The notes: generated by a model from the sequence alone, not told the origin. Positions 8,390 through 17,740 are shown, counted from the stretch's first letter. The stretch: 64,000 nucleotides of DNA from Planctopirus ephydatiae (GCF_007752345.1 NZ_CP036299.1:1813001-1877000); one strand, 5' to 3'. Numbers and translations are program-made.

Positions 8390-9523
8390 CTATAGGAACT
8401 CGGCCATGACTCGATTGGCCAGAAAAATCCCTTCGCCGCTCAATCGAATTCCCTTTTCATCAGCTGCCAACAGACCTTGCATGACGAGTCGATGAATGCT
8501 CTCAGCCGCAAACTCTTGCAGATCGACACCAAACCGATGTTGAAATTCTGCGTAATCCATGCCGTTTAAGCGTCGCAAACCCACATAAAGAGCTTCGCGC
8601 ATGGCATGCTCTTTTTCCAGGGTTTCCACTTCGGCAATCACTGACGCCCCTTGTTCCATCCGCGATAAATAGCCCAGCACACTGCGAATATTGGTTCGCC
8701 GTGTTCCTTGCAGATAACTCGCTGCCCCCGGGCCAAAGGCGGCATAAGGCGACCCATTCCAGTACGCCAGATTGTGCTGACATTGATAGCCAGGGCGGGC
8801 GAAGTTCGAGAGTTCGTAATGCTCAAAGCCTGCCTCCTGAAGCCTCTTTATCGCCATTGCGTACATTTCCCGTTCGAGACTTTCGTCGATCTCGGTCAGT
8901 TGTCCGCGTCGTTTTCTTGTTGTAAAGGCCGTCCCCTCTTCAAAGGTGAGTCCATAGGTGGAAAGATGTGTGGGGCCGCAAGCGAGTGCCTGCTCAAGGT
9001 CATACTCCCAATCGACCAGCGTTTGCCCGGGCACACCAAAAATCAGATCGAGTGAAACATTGGGGATTCGGGCCTGAATTCGCTGCACAATCTCGGGGAT
9101 CTCTCCCCCTTGATGGTCGCGTTCGAGTGTCTGCAGATGTTTATTATGGAATGATTGCACTCCCAGGCTGATTCGATTGCAGCCCGCATTGTTCAGCACG
9201 TTAATCACTTCCTCTGTCATGTCCAGAGGATTGGCTTCAATCGAAAATTCACCACCAGCGGCCAGTGGAAAACGTCTCGTCACCATGGTGAGCAGTTGTT
9301 CCAGTTCGACTATTGGCAAATGCGTAGGAGTCCCCCCGCCGAAAAAGATGGTCTGGACGACCACTGGCTGATCATGGGCCTGCATTTCCCGCTCCAGCGC
9401 AGCCAGATACCTCGGAATAAGATCATCTCGCCCGGCTACCAGCGTAAAATCGCAATAGCCGCAGCGATGTCGGCAAAACGGAACATGGATGTAAACCGAC
9501 TGAAAATTGTTCGTGTGCGTCAT
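8390..9523 (-). CDS. hemW: HemW-like radical SAM protein (heme chaperone)
   Basis: About 377 residues from ATG 9523; a second ATG seven codons upstream is possible. The radical SAM cluster motif CRHRCGYCDF (CxxxCxxC followed by Phe) is near the N-terminus, then FGGGTPTHLP and the SIEANPLDMTEE and GVQSFHNKHLQTLER stretches. The C-terminus carries the HemN-type domain (LYVGLRRLNGMDYAEF). The absence of the extra N-terminal extension and of the fourth Cys separates it from coproporphyrinogen oxidase HemN and favours HemW, a heme-binding chaperone for respiratory proteins. Older databases call it oxygen-independent coproporphyrinogen III oxidase. Confidence 0.9.
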   Translation of the reverse strand: MTHTNNFQSVYIHVPFCRHRCGYCDFTLVAGRDDLIPRYLAALEREMQAHDQPVVVQTIFFGGGTPTHLPIVELEQLLTMVTRRFPLAAGGEFSIEANPLDMTEEVINVLNNAGCNRISLGVQSFHNKHLQTLERDHQGGEIPEIVQRIQARIPNVSLDLIFGVPGQTLVDWEYDLEQALACGPTHLSTYGLTFEEGTAFTTRKRRGQLTEIDESLEREMYAMAIKRLQEAGFEHYELSNFARPGYQCQHNLAYWNGSPYAAFGPGAASYLQGTRRTNIRSVLGYLSRMEQGASVIAEVETLEKEHAMREALYVGLRRLNGMDYAEFQHRFGVDLQEFAAESIHRLVMQGLLAADEKGIRLSGEGIFLANRVMAEFL

Positions 9524-9689
9524 CGAGTCCACAGGCCAGTTCAAAGGTCAAACTCATCCGTCAGAACACATTCCGACCGCACAGACAGCACCTGCCTGAC
9601 TTACGATTCGAAAGTCAGCCGTGTCGCTGGGCCGGTTCCTTGCAATCCTGAACACGAGACGATAACAACTATGCAGGAATAACAGGGGG

Positions 9690-9800
9690 TGAGAAGCTGC
9701 CTCCGACTGTGGTGAGGCCGTGTGAACCGGGTCAGGTCCGAAAGGAAGCAGCCCTAAGCAGCAGGTTTTCAGGTGCAGAAGGGGGCAGCTTTCCGCCCCT
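9690..9800 (+). ncRNA. ffs: Signal recognition particle RNA (4.5S-type)
   Basis: The hallmark helix-8 core is present at about 9731-9752: GTCAGGTCC, tetraloop GAAA, GGAAGCAGCC. The 5' part (GAAGCTGCC at ~9693-9701) can pair with GGCAGCTTT at ~9784-9792, closing the hairpin to a length of ~105-110 nt, as for bacterial small SRP RNA. The loop is GAAA instead of GGAA, still a GNRA loop. It lies 330 bases upstream of dnaX, the neighbourhood also seen in Firmicutes (scr-dnaX-ybaB-recR). Ends are approximate. Confidence 0.92.
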
Positions 9801-9804
9801 TTTT
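9782..9804 (+). terminator. Short hairpin with T-tract ending the SRP RNA
   Basis: GGGGC (9782-9786) and GCCCC (9795-9799) flank an 8-base loop and are followed by five T. The 5' arm overlaps bases that close the SRP RNA, so termination and RNA folding would compete. Confidence 0.6.
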
Positions 9805-10128
9805 CCATTTGCACCAGTGGAAATCGACAATTCCTGCCCAGAGGTGATTTTCAAGGTGCCGAATTCGGGCAGCTTCTCGGATTTTCTCAGCCGGGATGTC
9901 CCTTCGTGGTGAGCGAATTTCTGCTCTGCCAAGTATCATTCACTGTTGTGAAACAGAGGGTTCAGGGTGATTTTCTGGCTTTTAGAGAGTCAGTTTCTAT
10001 TCGCAATCCGCCTGTTTGCCGATTCATCCTGCTTCCCTGGGCCAGTTCTCAATCGAGAATCTGTGACCAGTATTTCCACCCGGGAAGTCGGTTGGGCCGA
10101 AGATCCTTCGTGATGTGGCGAGTGACCG
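9805..10128. other. Intergenic region before dnaX
   Basis: About 325 bases between the SRP RNA terminator and the dnaX start codon. No gene is supported. The dnaX promoter should lie here, but I cannot single out a convincing -35/-10 pair. Confidence 0.5.
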
Positions 10129-12177
10129 ATGAATGTTGAGAACTATACCGTCCTGGCACGTCGATTCCGCCCGCAGACTTTCAGTGAAGTTGTGGGGCAG
10201 GATCGAATTGCCCAGACGCTGCGAAACGCCATTCTTGAAGGCCGCGTCGCTCACGCCTATTTGTTTACCGGTGCCCGGGGTGTGGGCAAGACCTCGATGG
10301 CGCGAATCTTCGCCAAGGCCCTCAATTGTCCGAATGCTGTCGACGCTGTCCCTTGTAATACCTGTGAGATCTGTCGGGCGGTTTCCGCCGGGCAGGATGT
10401 TGATGTTTCCGAAATCGACGGTGCTTCGAACCGGGGGATCGACGATATCCGCACTTTGCGAGCCAATGTGAACGTCAAGTCGATGCGAACCCGCTACAAG
10501 GTTTACATCATCGACGAAGTTCACATGCTCACGAAGGAAGCCTTCAATGCGCTGCTCAAGACACTCGAAGAACCACCTCCAGGGGTGAAGTTTATCTTCT
10601 GCACGACTGAGCCGAACAAGCTTCCGGATACGATTCTTTCGCGTTGCCAGCGATTCGATTTCGGTACTGTCAACATCGAAAGTATCGGCGAACGTCTCCG
10701 GCAGATTGCCACCACCGAAGGCTTTCAGGTTGATGATGAAGCCATTGAACTTGTTTCCCGCAGAGCCAATGGCTCGATGCGTGACAGTCAGTCGTTGTTC
10801 GATCAGGTGCTGGCCTTTGGTCATCAGCATGTCACCGTCGCCGATGTGCATCGATTGCTGGGGACTGCCAGCGATGACCGGGTCATCGAACTGGTACAGG
10901 CTTTGATTGACCGTCATGCCGCCCGCGCACTCGAGGCTCTCGATCAGGCGATTCTGGATGGCGTCCAACTCGACGCCTTGACCGATCAACTGATCTCTTA
11001 CCTGCGTGATCTGATGGTGACTGCTGCAGGAGTCAGAGGCGTGGCTCTCCTCGGGGCGACTGAATCATCCCGGTCGAGAATCGAAACTCAGGCGGAAGCC
11101 TGGGGGTTGAAAACGATCTCCGCAGCCCTCCAGATTCTGGCTGAAGCGAAGATCAAAATGGCCCGCGCCACCTGGGGGCGAGCCCTCACCGAACTGGCAC
11201 TTGTCCGCATCACATTACTGGAAGATCTCAGCCGCCTCGATGAGTTGATTGCCCGGTTTCAAGGGAAGTCACTTCCCGCGACATCCAGTTCTGGACGCCT
11301 GGCGACCGACCGTCCCATGAACTCTTCGCCCCGGGTATTGCCACCACCTGTGGCCATCACTCAGGGCTCTCCCGAATCTTACGATTTGCCGGACGTTCAA
11401 AAATCACAGGCTGAGCCTCAATCACAGGCTGACCTTCAGCACCATCCAGAAGCTGCGGCGAACACATCGTATGCAACCGTCGTCCCGGTAAGTTCTGACG
11501 CGACCGCTTCCGGAGATTCTTCCGCTGAAGCCTCCAGTATCAGCACTTCGCTCGCAGAGCCTGAATTGGTTTTTCAACCGGGGAATGAGGCGGCTCTCCT
11601 CGAATACCTGCGTACCAGAAATACCGATCTGACTGGCATTCACCTGCAGCGTGCCACTCATTGTCAGATCACGGGCCCCACCCAACTGGAAATTGTGATC
11701 TCAGCGAATCATCGTTTCGAGCAGCAGTGTCTCGAACAGCCGAACATTGTGAGTAAGCTCGAACAGCAACTGCGAACCGCAACGGGAACATCCATTCGTC
11801 TGCGTTTTACGACCGGCACTGCCCAAGAATCCAGCGAAGGCAATTCGCTCAAACATCCAGAGTCTTCATCATCAAAAGATAACCTTGCCAGTTCCCCCAA
11901 TGGTCAGCTGGCGGATGGCAGTGGGCGTGTCGCTCAACCGGAAACTTCTCCAAATTCAAGAGCCGAACGGCAACCTCTTCCTCATCCTTCAGTGACGGAA
12001 ACGCCAGCGATTCGTCCGGCCAGCCGCACTGTCGAAGATCCAGAGGACAGATTCGTCCAGTCGATTGGAGCGGCTTTCGGCATTGATTCCTGGCGCGTGC
12101 ATGAGCGTGAGCGGATTGTCTCCGTGGAGATCGAAGAGAATTCCGACACGACTGCAGATTCCAGCACCGATGACTAA
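10129..12177 (+). CDS. dnaX: DNA polymerase III subunit gamma/tau
   Basis: 682 residues, ATG start giving the family N-terminus (YTVLARRFRPQTFSEVVGQD). Clamp-loader AAA+ ATPase of the replicative polymerase. Walker A GARGVGKTS at ~48-56, zinc ligands Cys67, Cys76, Cys79 and Cys82, Walker B region IIDEVHML at ~127-134, and sensor/arginine-finger SRC at 171-173. Domain III follows to ~360. Residues ~370-470 are a Pro/Ser/Gln-rich linker and the C-terminal part is a tau-like extension. No obvious slippery A-run for a gamma frameshift was noticed. First gene of a dnaX-ybaB-recR block. Confidence 0.96.
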   Translation: MNVENYTVLARRFRPQTFSEVVGQDRIAQTLRNAILEGRVAHAYLFTGARGVGKTSMARIFAKALNCPNAVDAVPCNTCEICRAVSAGQDVDVSEIDGASNRGIDDIRTLRANVNVKSMRTRYKVYIIDEVHMLTKEAFNALLKTLEEPPPGVKFIFCTTEPNKLPDTILSRCQRFDFGTVNIESIGERLRQIATTEGFQVDDEAIELVSRRANGSMRDSQSLFDQVLAFGHQHVTVADVHRLLGTASDDRVIELVQALIDRHAARALEALDQAILDGVQLDALTDQLISYLRDLMVTAAGVRGVALLGATESSRSRIETQAEAWGLKTISAALQILAEAKIKMARATWGRALTELALVRITLLEDLSRLDELIARFQGKSLPATSSSGRLATDRPMNSSPRVLPPPVAITQGSPESYDLPDVQKSQAEPQSQADLQHHPEAAANTSYATVVPVSSDATASGDSSAEASSISTSLAEPELVFQPGNEAALLEYLRTRNTDLTGIHLQRATHCQITGPTQLEIVISANHRFEQQCLEQPNIVSKLEQQLRTATGTSIRLRFTTGTAQESSEGNSLKHPESSSSKDNLASSPNGQLADGSGRVAQPETSPNSRAERQPLPHPSVTETPAIRPASRTVEDPEDRFVQSIGAAFGIDSWRVHERERIVSVEIEENSDTTADSSTDD

Positions 12178-12251
12178 AATTGAGCAGCCAGGGATCATCA
12201 GTTCCCATTACAACGATGAATGTTTCATAGTTTTCACCCGGGAGAGCGGCA

Positions 12252-12593
12252 ATGTTTGGACAAATGGCTGGCCTCGCTGCCAATTTGTGGTCGATGCGAA
12301 GCCAGATGGGAGAGATGGCTGCCAAGTTTCAGCGTCTGCAAACTGATCTGGCAGATCTCCGCTTCTCAGCGACCTCAGGCCCCGTGCAGGTCGAAGTGAA
12401 TGGCTTGCTGCACATGACGAATTGTGAAATTCAGCCCGGCTATCGTGAAGCGGATATTGCCCGCTGTACCATCGAGGCCACCAACGAGGCGATGAAGCAG
12501 GCACAGGCCGCTGCCGCCAAAGAAACGCAATCGGCTCTGGGTGATCTTTCCATGCTTCAAGGATTACTCGGTGGGAAACTTCCCTCCCCATAA
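12252..12593 (+). CDS. YbaB/EbfC-family nucleoid-associated protein
   Basis: 113 residues, starting MFGQMAGLAANLWSMRSQMGEMAAKFQ. Short N-terminal helix, central strand block (VEVNGLLHMTNCEIQPG) and a long C-terminal helix with Ala/Gln/Lys, the normal shape and size for the family. These proteins bind DNA as dimers. It lies between dnaX and recR, 74 bases after dnaX, the usual position of ybaB in many bacteria. Its N-terminus lacks the very acidic or Met/Gln-rich start of some homologues. Confidence 0.88.
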   Translation: MFGQMAGLAANLWSMRSQMGEMAAKFQRLQTDLADLRFSATSGPVQVEVNGLLHMTNCEIQPGYREADIARCTIEATNEAMKQAQAAAAKETQSALGDLSMLQGLLGGKLPSP

Positions 12594-12674
12594 GTGAACC
12601 GCAGAAATCGAGTGCATCCAGAGTCTACGAGTCATCGACAGCAGCAGCACTTCAATTGAGGACTAAGGAGAGTC

Positions 12675-13298
12675 ATGCCCCGTGCCATTGAACCGAATCA
12701 TCATGCGTATGGCCGACATGTTGGCCTCCTTGTTCATCAACTGGCGGCACTCCCCGGGATTGGGCAGAAGTCGGCGGAACGGCTGGCACAGCATCTTCTC
12801 GATTGCTCCGAGGAAGAAGCGGCTGCCCTCGCCCATGCCATTCTGGATGTTCGCCGAACAATTCGTCGATGTTCGGTCTGCCACAATCTGACTGAGCAGG
12901 AAACTTGCGACATCTGCCTCGATTCGAGGCGGGATCAGGGGTTGGTTTGCATTGTCGAGCAACCTCGAGACCTTCTGGCACTGGAAGCGACAGGAACTTT
13001 TGGCGGCGTCTACCATGTGCTGGGTGGCCGCATCGCTCCGCTCAGTGGTGTTGGCCCGGATGATTTGAACCTCGCGACGCTCATCCGCCGGGTCAAATCC
13101 GGGAAGATTCGTGAACTGGTGATGGCCACAAATCCTACTCTCGAAGGGGATGGAACCGCACTTTACATTGTGAATCTTCTGGCCGACGAACCTGTCAAAA
13201 TCACTCGTTTGGCACGCGGGATCGCGACCGGCAGTGTGCTGGAATTTGCTAATCGCGAAATGCTCTCGGATGCTCTCAAGGGTCGCCAGAGCTTTTAA
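12675..13298 (+). CDS. recR: Recombination mediator protein RecR
   Basis: 207 residues. AAGGAG precedes the ATG. Helix-hairpin-helix [17 protein letters not shown] at 26-42, zinc finger Cys66/Cys69/Cys78/Cys81, then a Toprim domain ([35 protein letters not shown]) and the C-terminal [22 protein letters not shown]. Acts with RecO in loading RecA at gapped DNA; recO is found at 43289 in this window, recF is not. A hairpin with T-tract follows the stop by two bases. Confidence 0.96.
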   Translation: MPRAIEPNHHAYGRHVGLLVHQLAALPGIGQKSAERLAQHLLDCSEEEAAALAHAILDVRRTIRRCSVCHNLTEQETCDICLDSRRDQGLVCIVEQPRDLLALEATGTFGGVYHVLGGRIAPLSGVGPDDLNLATLIRRVKSGKIRELVMATNPTLEGDGTALYIVNLLADEPVKITRLARGIATGSVLEFANREMLSDALKGRQSF

Positions 13299-13300
13299 TG

Positions 13301-13324
13301 AATCCTGCGCGCTGCAGGATTTTC
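13301..13324 (+). terminator. Terminator after recR
   Basis: AATCCTGC (13301-13308) pairs with GCAGGATT (13314-13321) around a GCGCT loop, followed by a short T-run (TTTTC). It starts two bases past the recR stop codon, closing the dnaX-ybaB-recR unit. Confidence 0.7.
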
Positions 13325-13345
13325 AATGAATTTCGCAAATTCTCT

Positions 13346-13374
13346 CACTCCGTGCTTCAATATCGCACGGAGTG
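13346..13374. repeat. Perfect 10-bp hairpin between recR and rpoN
   Basis: CACTCCGTGC and GCACGGAGTG flank the loop TTCAATATC. No T-tract follows on either strand, so it is not an obvious terminator. It could be a protein site or part of a leader RNA of rpoN. Confidence 0.5.
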
Positions 13375-13690
13375 GCAGGTCCAAATCACGAAGATGGAGC
13401 GCAAAGGTAGCCCAAACTTGTACAAATTCCGCAAAATTCCGTTGGAATTGGCACAACGTCAAGAATTTCCGTCTCTTCGATAAAACTTACTGCAAATCGT
13501 ACGCCAAAGCAGATTAATCAGGGTACATTCTCTGTGAAGACAGCCTCGTATTCGCTTATACTGAAGTAGTGTAGTTTCTGGGCGACACACAGAGGGACCG
13601 GCACCAAGCGACATTTGGGCGAATTCTTGGGCCTGTGAACAAGCCGGATTTCGTTTACCTGATTTGCTGATTTTTCCACCGGGATCACTT
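13375..13690. other. Upstream region of rpoN
   Basis: About 315 bases with no supported gene. It becomes AT-richer around 13480-13570 (for example GCTTATACTGAAGTAG), which is where the rpoN promoter is likely to be. Confidence 0.45.
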
Positions 13691-15178
13691 ATGCAGCTTA
13701 ATCTCGGTCAACATATGAAGATGAGCCAGCAAATGCGGCTGGCTCCGCGCATGATCCAATCGATGGAGATCCTGCAACTGCCGGTACTGGCATTGCAGGA
13801 ACGCATCGAGCAGGAACTCGCCGAAAACGTCTGTCTCGAAATGCGCCTCGACGAACCCGATGCTCCCGGCAAGCTCGCCGAAATGGAGTCGGCCCGCGAA
13901 GAAGCCTTTGAAACTCCCATCACTGCCAAAGAAATGGCAGGCAAAGACGAGGCGAATGGCGAAGCCGCTTTCGAGCGACTGCTCGAAATCTCTCAAGACT
14001 GGCCAGAAGACAACTATACGTCGGGCAGTAAGCCCTCTTCCAATCGGATCGATGAAGCTGGTGATCGCGCTCATGACATGATTGCGAATATCACCGAAAA
14101 GCCGCAGTCACTTCACGACCACCTCCTCGATCAGTTCAGTTACTTCACCGTTCCTCGCGAAATTCGCGATTTTGGCGAATTTCTGATACAGAACCTCGAT
14201 CATCACGGCAGGCTGCAGAGCCCGCTCAACGATCTGATTCAACTCTATGGTCGGCACGTTCGCCTCGAAGATGCCCAGCAGTCTTTAAGCCTGATTCAAA
14301 AGCTCGAACCCGCAGGGGTCGGTGCCCGAGATGCCAAAGAGTGCCTGCTCTTGCAACTCAAAGAAGACACCCCTTTTCGAGATGTATTGGCAGTGCTCAT
14401 TACCCAGCACCTCGAAGACCTTGCGCAGAACCGGCTGCCACTCATTGAGCGTAAGACGGGGTACTCGCTGAATCTCATCAAAGAAGCCCTCAAAGAGCTT
14501 CAAAAGCTGAATCCTTACCCTGGGGCTGAGTTCGAGAACCGGCCAAATCAGACCGTCTCACCTGATCTCTATCTCGAGCAGGATGAGAACGGCAAGTATG
14601 TCGTGCGCCTCGAAGATGAGTACACACCCAGGCTGCGGATCAGTAAGCGGTACATCGAGATGATGCGGCAGGGAGCTTCTGATCCCACCACGCGTGAATA
14701 CATCAAACGTAAGGTGGAATCGGCCAAGTGGCTGATTGAATCAATCGAACAGCGGCATAACACGCTCAAGCGCGTGGCTCAGGCCATTGTTGATCATCAG
14801 ATCGAATTCCTCGAAAAAGGCCCGGAGTTTATTTCGCCTCTCAAAATGCAGCAGATTGCGGACATCGTCAAAGTCCACGTCACGACCGTCTCACGTGCTG
14901 TGGATGACAAATGGATCCAGACACCACGGGGACTGTTTCCACTCAAAAGGTTCTTTGGGGGTGGTACGACAACGGCCGAAGGGGAAGAGGTTGCCTGGCA
15001 CATCATCCGCCTCAAACTCAAAGAGATTGTGGATGGCGAGAACAAGGATGACCCATTGAGCGATGATGCTCTGGTCGAAGAACTCGCCAAGCACGGCTTC
15101 AACCTCGCCCGCCGCACGGTGACCAAGTACCGCAAAGCCCTGAACATACCTTCCAGCCGCCAGCGCCGCTCGTATTAG
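13691..15178 (+). CDS. rpoN: RNA polymerase sigma-54 factor
   Basis: About 495 residues from ATG 13691, preceded by CCGGGA; an in-frame TTG 27 bases upstream is unlikely because the family starts [21 protein letters not shown]. The Gln/Leu-rich region I ([22 protein letters not shown]) binds activators. An acidic region II follows, then core-binding and HTH regions, and the RpoN box [16 protein letters not shown] near the C-terminus for -24 recognition. It directs transcription that needs ATP-driven activators; two candidate activators of the NtrC type are in this window (21230 and 36342), though one has lost the sigma-54 contact loop. Confidence 0.97.
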   Translation: MQLNLGQHMKMSQQMRLAPRMIQSMEILQLPVLALQERIEQELAENVCLEMRLDEPDAPGKLAEMESAREEAFETPITAKEMAGKDEANGEAAFERLLEISQDWPEDNYTSGSKPSSNRIDEAGDRAHDMIANITEKPQSLHDHLLDQFSYFTVPREIRDFGEFLIQNLDHHGRLQSPLNDLIQLYGRHVRLEDAQQSLSLIQKLEPAGVGARDAKECLLLQLKEDTPFRDVLAVLITQHLEDLAQNRLPLIERKTGYSLNLIKEALKELQKLNPYPGAEFENRPNQTVSPDLYLEQDENGKYVVRLEDEYTPRLRISKRYIEMMRQGASDPTTREYIKRKVESAKWLIESIEQRHNTLKRVAQAIVDHQIEFLEKGPEFISPLKMQQIADIVKVHVTTVSRAVDDKWIQTPRGLFPLKRFFGGGTTTAEGEEVAWHIIRLKLKEIVDGENKDDPLSDDALVEELAKHGFNLARRTVTKYRKALNIPSSRQRRSY

Positions 15179-15450
15179 GCCATAGAACTCGTTCTGATCT
15201 CATTCCGTCGACGGAATGAATTGCTGGGTATCTTCAGTGAACCAGGCTCGTCCTCACAGCGGTGGCCTCATCGCACAATCAGCGTGTGCTCAGCAGGCCC
15301 CTCATCAAAAATAAAACCCGGCAGTCACTTTGAAGAGTGGCCACCGGGTTGATGAAAACTTTGCGTGATTGTCTACATACGGGCCAGATTAGAAGCGCTG
15401 GTCTGCAGAACGAACACTTTAACGATAGACTTGCGGAACTCAGTCAGACT
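15179..15450. other. Convergent junction after rpoN
   Basis: About 270 bases between the rpoN stop and the stop of the frame at 15451. It contains the minus-strand terminator at 15305-15350 and nothing else that I recognise. Confidence 0.5.
15305..15350 (-). terminator. Minus-strand terminator below the start-less frame
   Basis: On the minus strand AACCCGG...CCGGGTT forms a long, slightly interrupted stem (15350 down to 15315) followed by a TTATTTTTG tail. It lies ~100 bases past the stop codon at 15451 and shows that this strand is, or was, transcribed. Confidence 0.7.
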
Positions 15451-15720
15451 TTAAGCGGCGGGCTTGGGCGTTTCCACAATTTTGAGCATCTCGCCAGCGA
15501 TCTGCTTGCGGTTCTCCGCATTGCCAGCCTTTTCCAGCCGACTGAATTGTTTCTTCAGTTCTTCAACTCCTTCGAACTTCTCACTGGCCAACTTCTCGAT
15601 GGAGTATTTGATCCCTTCCAGCGCACTCCCACCGTCCCCGGTCTGGGCAATCGATCCCAGGTCTCGCTTGAGACCATCCAGTGAATAGACGGGTAAAGCC
15701 GGGCGGTCATTTTTGAAAAC
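15451..15720 (-). pseudogene. Coding-like reading frame without a start codon
   Basis: Read from the minus strand, this stretch gives ~90 codons of convincing protein: ...YSLDGLKRDLGSIAQTG, GGSALEGIKYSIEKLA, SEKFEGVEELKKQFSRLEKA, then a PKPAA C-terminus and TAA at 15451-15453. The frame has no ATG or GTG upstream until a stop at 15763-15765, and that part runs through the terminator of the next gene (15721-15760). The first possible start is a TTG (~15591) that would leave only ~46 residues. Either the 5' end was lost, or a rare start (ATT/CTG) or the short TTG form is used. It is charged and probably helical; no family recognised. A terminator follows at 15305-15350. Confidence 0.5.
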
Positions 15721-15760
15721 GAAAAAAGGCTGTCTCCACCGCGAGGGCAGGACAGCCTTC
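15721..15760 (-). terminator. Terminator of the Cys-rich lipoprotein gene
   Basis: Minus strand: AAGGCTGTC, 16-base loop, GACAGCCTT followed by six T in total and CG. It lies ~60-100 bases past the stop of the gene at 15819 and immediately before the start-less frame. Confidence 0.8.
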
Positions 15761-15818
15761 TCTCATGAGTCAACGGTACTCAGATCGCTTGATCATCTGA
15801 GTTGATTATAACCAGTGA

Positions 15819-16592
15819 TTAATGGGCGGGAGTCCAGACTGGGCTGCCAGGTGCGGTTGGTCTGGCCTGAACTGGTTGCAGGAACTGCACTGGCTGAATC
15901 GTGGTTGGTTGGACGGTGGTGTTTTGAGCAGGTGCTGCCTGAGGCATAGCCGCTTGAAAGCTGACTGTCTGCAAAGGTGTGGGCCCAGAAGCCTGCACAG
16001 TCGCCATTGGGCTGCCGACTGGTGTTGGCCCCTGAATGATCACACCTGGCAGACGCTGAAACTCTTCATAAGAGACTTGTTGCGGCTGCATCTGTGCAAA
16101 CTGGCTTTGTGGAGTGCTCATTCGCTGGCTCGAATTGAATTCGGGAATGGGCATCGGTGTCATCGGAGACATGGGGGCAGGAGTTGTTACTGGGGGCACA
16201 GGTGGCACTGGTGCCATTTGGTTGGCTGCTGGCGCACTCGGCATGTAATTAACGCCCACACTGGCGGCAGAGCCGCATGATGAACACCCGCCGGTATCTC
16301 CGCCGAGGAGGAAGCCACCGGTGCCACCACATCCGCAATCATCAGTCGGAGCTGCCATGCCGCAGCAATCGCTGCTACCTAAACCAAAACCACCGCACTT
16401 TCGGGCAGCGCGCTTGGCTCGCCAGTGTTGAACTTTTCTTTGGAACCAGGTGCTGTGTCCGCAACCGGCAATCACAGCTTCACAAGGATCCGGGGTGCAG
16501 GGATTCACGCAGGCGTATTGCCGCGGGCAGCAACAGCCGGCGGCAAACATAATGGCCATTGCAGCCATTCCAAGGGAAAGTAGCGACTTCAT
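15819..16592 (-). CDS. Cys-rich, Pro-rich lipoprotein
   Basis: 257 residues. N-terminal signal MKSLLSLGMAAMAIMFAAGC has a lipobox (AAGC, Cys20), so lipidation and membrane anchoring are likely. Residues ~20-110 hold many Cys, often as CC, CxC or SCG (CCCPRQYACVNPC, DCGCGGTGG, GGCSSCGS), which suggests disulfides or metal binding. The second half is Pro/Met/Gln-rich and disordered (APVPPVPPVTTPAPMSP and similar). Cys-rich small secreted proteins are common in planctomycetes, whose envelope proteins are disulfide-rich. No known domain; function unknown. Followed by a good terminator; no operon partner. Confidence 0.8.
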   Translation of the reverse strand: MKSLLSLGMAAMAIMFAAGCCCPRQYACVNPCTPDPCEAVIAGCGHSTWFQRKVQHWRAKRAARKCGGFGLGSSDCCGMAAPTDDCGCGGTGGFLLGGDTGGCSSCGSAASVGVNYMPSAPAANQMAPVPPVPPVTTPAPMSPMTPMPIPEFNSSQRMSTPQSQFAQMQPQQVSYEEFQRLPGVIIQGPTPVGSPMATVQASGPTPLQTVSFQAAMPQAAPAQNTTVQPTTIQPVQFLQPVQARPTAPGSPVWTPAH

Positions 16593-17173
16593 GTCATGTC
16601 CTTGTGAGATGCAGTTGCGGAGGGGTTCGAGGCGGGATTTGTGAAAACACAGGCAAGACAGGAGATCTGCAGGTCAATCTCCCTGTGAGGCATTGCACCC
16701 CACAATCAGGTTATCGGCATGATGATTGGGCAAACTTTGACGCTTTAGTCTTTTTTCCAGATTTTTTTTGAGATTTTCTCAGGCTTGCGCTAAAGTCTGA
16801 CGCCACCACAGGTTCAACAAGCGCAAGCTCTTTCACAATCGGCCTGAGAATGTTGAATCCGGGCGTTTTTGGAGAATTTCCAGTTTTTCGAGTTTTCCGT
16901 GCGAACCTCAACAGCCATGATTGCGTCATAGTCTGCGTGGCGATAATGCATTCGTAATCACTGGGATTGTCAAAAAACATCTCTTGATGTTTTCTGTACA
17001 GATCGCCAGTATTCATTGGGCTTTGTGAAAGCCTCGGGTTAACGAGTGTGTTTCTTGATGGGCTTGCCGAGTGGCACCCACCACACATGATTGAGTGATC
17101 AGGAAAGAACCGAAACAGCTTTACAGTTCGATTCCAAAAAGGAAGCTGCGGCAAGTCCGCAGGGGGTTTAACG
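16593..17173. other. Intergenic region with a T-rich tract
   Basis: About 580 bases between divergent genes. A T-rich tract (16750-16780) and related GACGCTTTAG/GCGCTAAAGTC segments around it form a weak inverted repeat. A 173-codon frame on the minus strand (16711-17232) includes a CGGCH heme-like pentapeptide but otherwise looks random. I do not call a gene. Confidence 0.45.
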
Positions 17174-17575
17174 ATGAACCAGTTCAACGGCATTGCTATT
17201 GCAAACACCACGACCATTGTCGCCGCAAACATTGCGACAGTCGCCGCCGCCGCTCTGGGTCATCGTGGATCGACACGTCTTGATAATTCGTTACTCAAGA
17301 TGTCGAAACGATCACCCCATCACGAAGAGTCGTTTTCCACGGTGAATGAATCACCCTGTTATCTGCGTAGTTATCGACCCAGCGAGGTCGTAGTACGTCA
17401 GGTACAGGTTGTGCAGCCGGGGCAAGGAAACGACTTGTGCTGCGTCAGTGATCCGCAAGTCTCCGTCTGGATGATGCCAGTCAGCTTTTGGCTGAATTGG
17501 CTTTCAGGCGGCAGATGGCAGGCTTTCGGTGCAATAAGCACCGGTTTTGGCCTGCAGCCTGTTTGTGCTGGCTAA
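17174..17575 (+). CDS. Hypothetical protein, possible small gene
   Basis: 133 residues. AGGGGG ends ~8 bases before the ATG. The N-terminus is hydrophobic and repetitive (IAIANTTTIVAANIATVAAAALG), then polar sequence with RSYRPSEVVVRQVQVVQPGQGND. Codon choice in the first 30 residues looks coding, but the C-terminal third (WMMPVSFWLNWLSGGRWQ) is odd and no family is recognised. Position upstream of an ECF sigma factor and near another small frame on the other strand is the only context. Could be a false frame. Confidence 0.4.
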   Translation: MNQFNGIAIANTTTIVAANIATVAAAALGHRGSTRLDNSLLKMSKRSPHHEESFSTVNESPCYLRSYRPSEVVVRQVQVVQPGQGNDLCCVSDPQVSVWMMPVSFWLNWLSGGRWQAFGAISTGFGLQPVCAG

Positions 17576-17740
17576 TTGCCAGTTCAAGCACAGCGGTCGT
17601 CTGCAACGGAAGATTTCTCCAGTTTGGCTGGCGAAGTCTTTATCACAGGTCAACTCACCGGAGTTCCTTCGTCGCAGGCCGATCCGCAACGGATGACTGA
17701 ATCGAGATTCCCCTGCGGTTGATCTGAAGCTTTCGCTTCA

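Noticed and set aside
10024-10989. 321-codon minus-strand frame under dnaX
   Set aside because: Complete antisense overlap with a well-supported gene; its length follows from dnaX codon bias.
16711-17232. 173-codon minus-strand frame with CGGCH (heme-like) motif
   Set aside because: It lacks a ribosome binding site and protein character apart from one pentapeptide, and overlaps the better frame at 17174.
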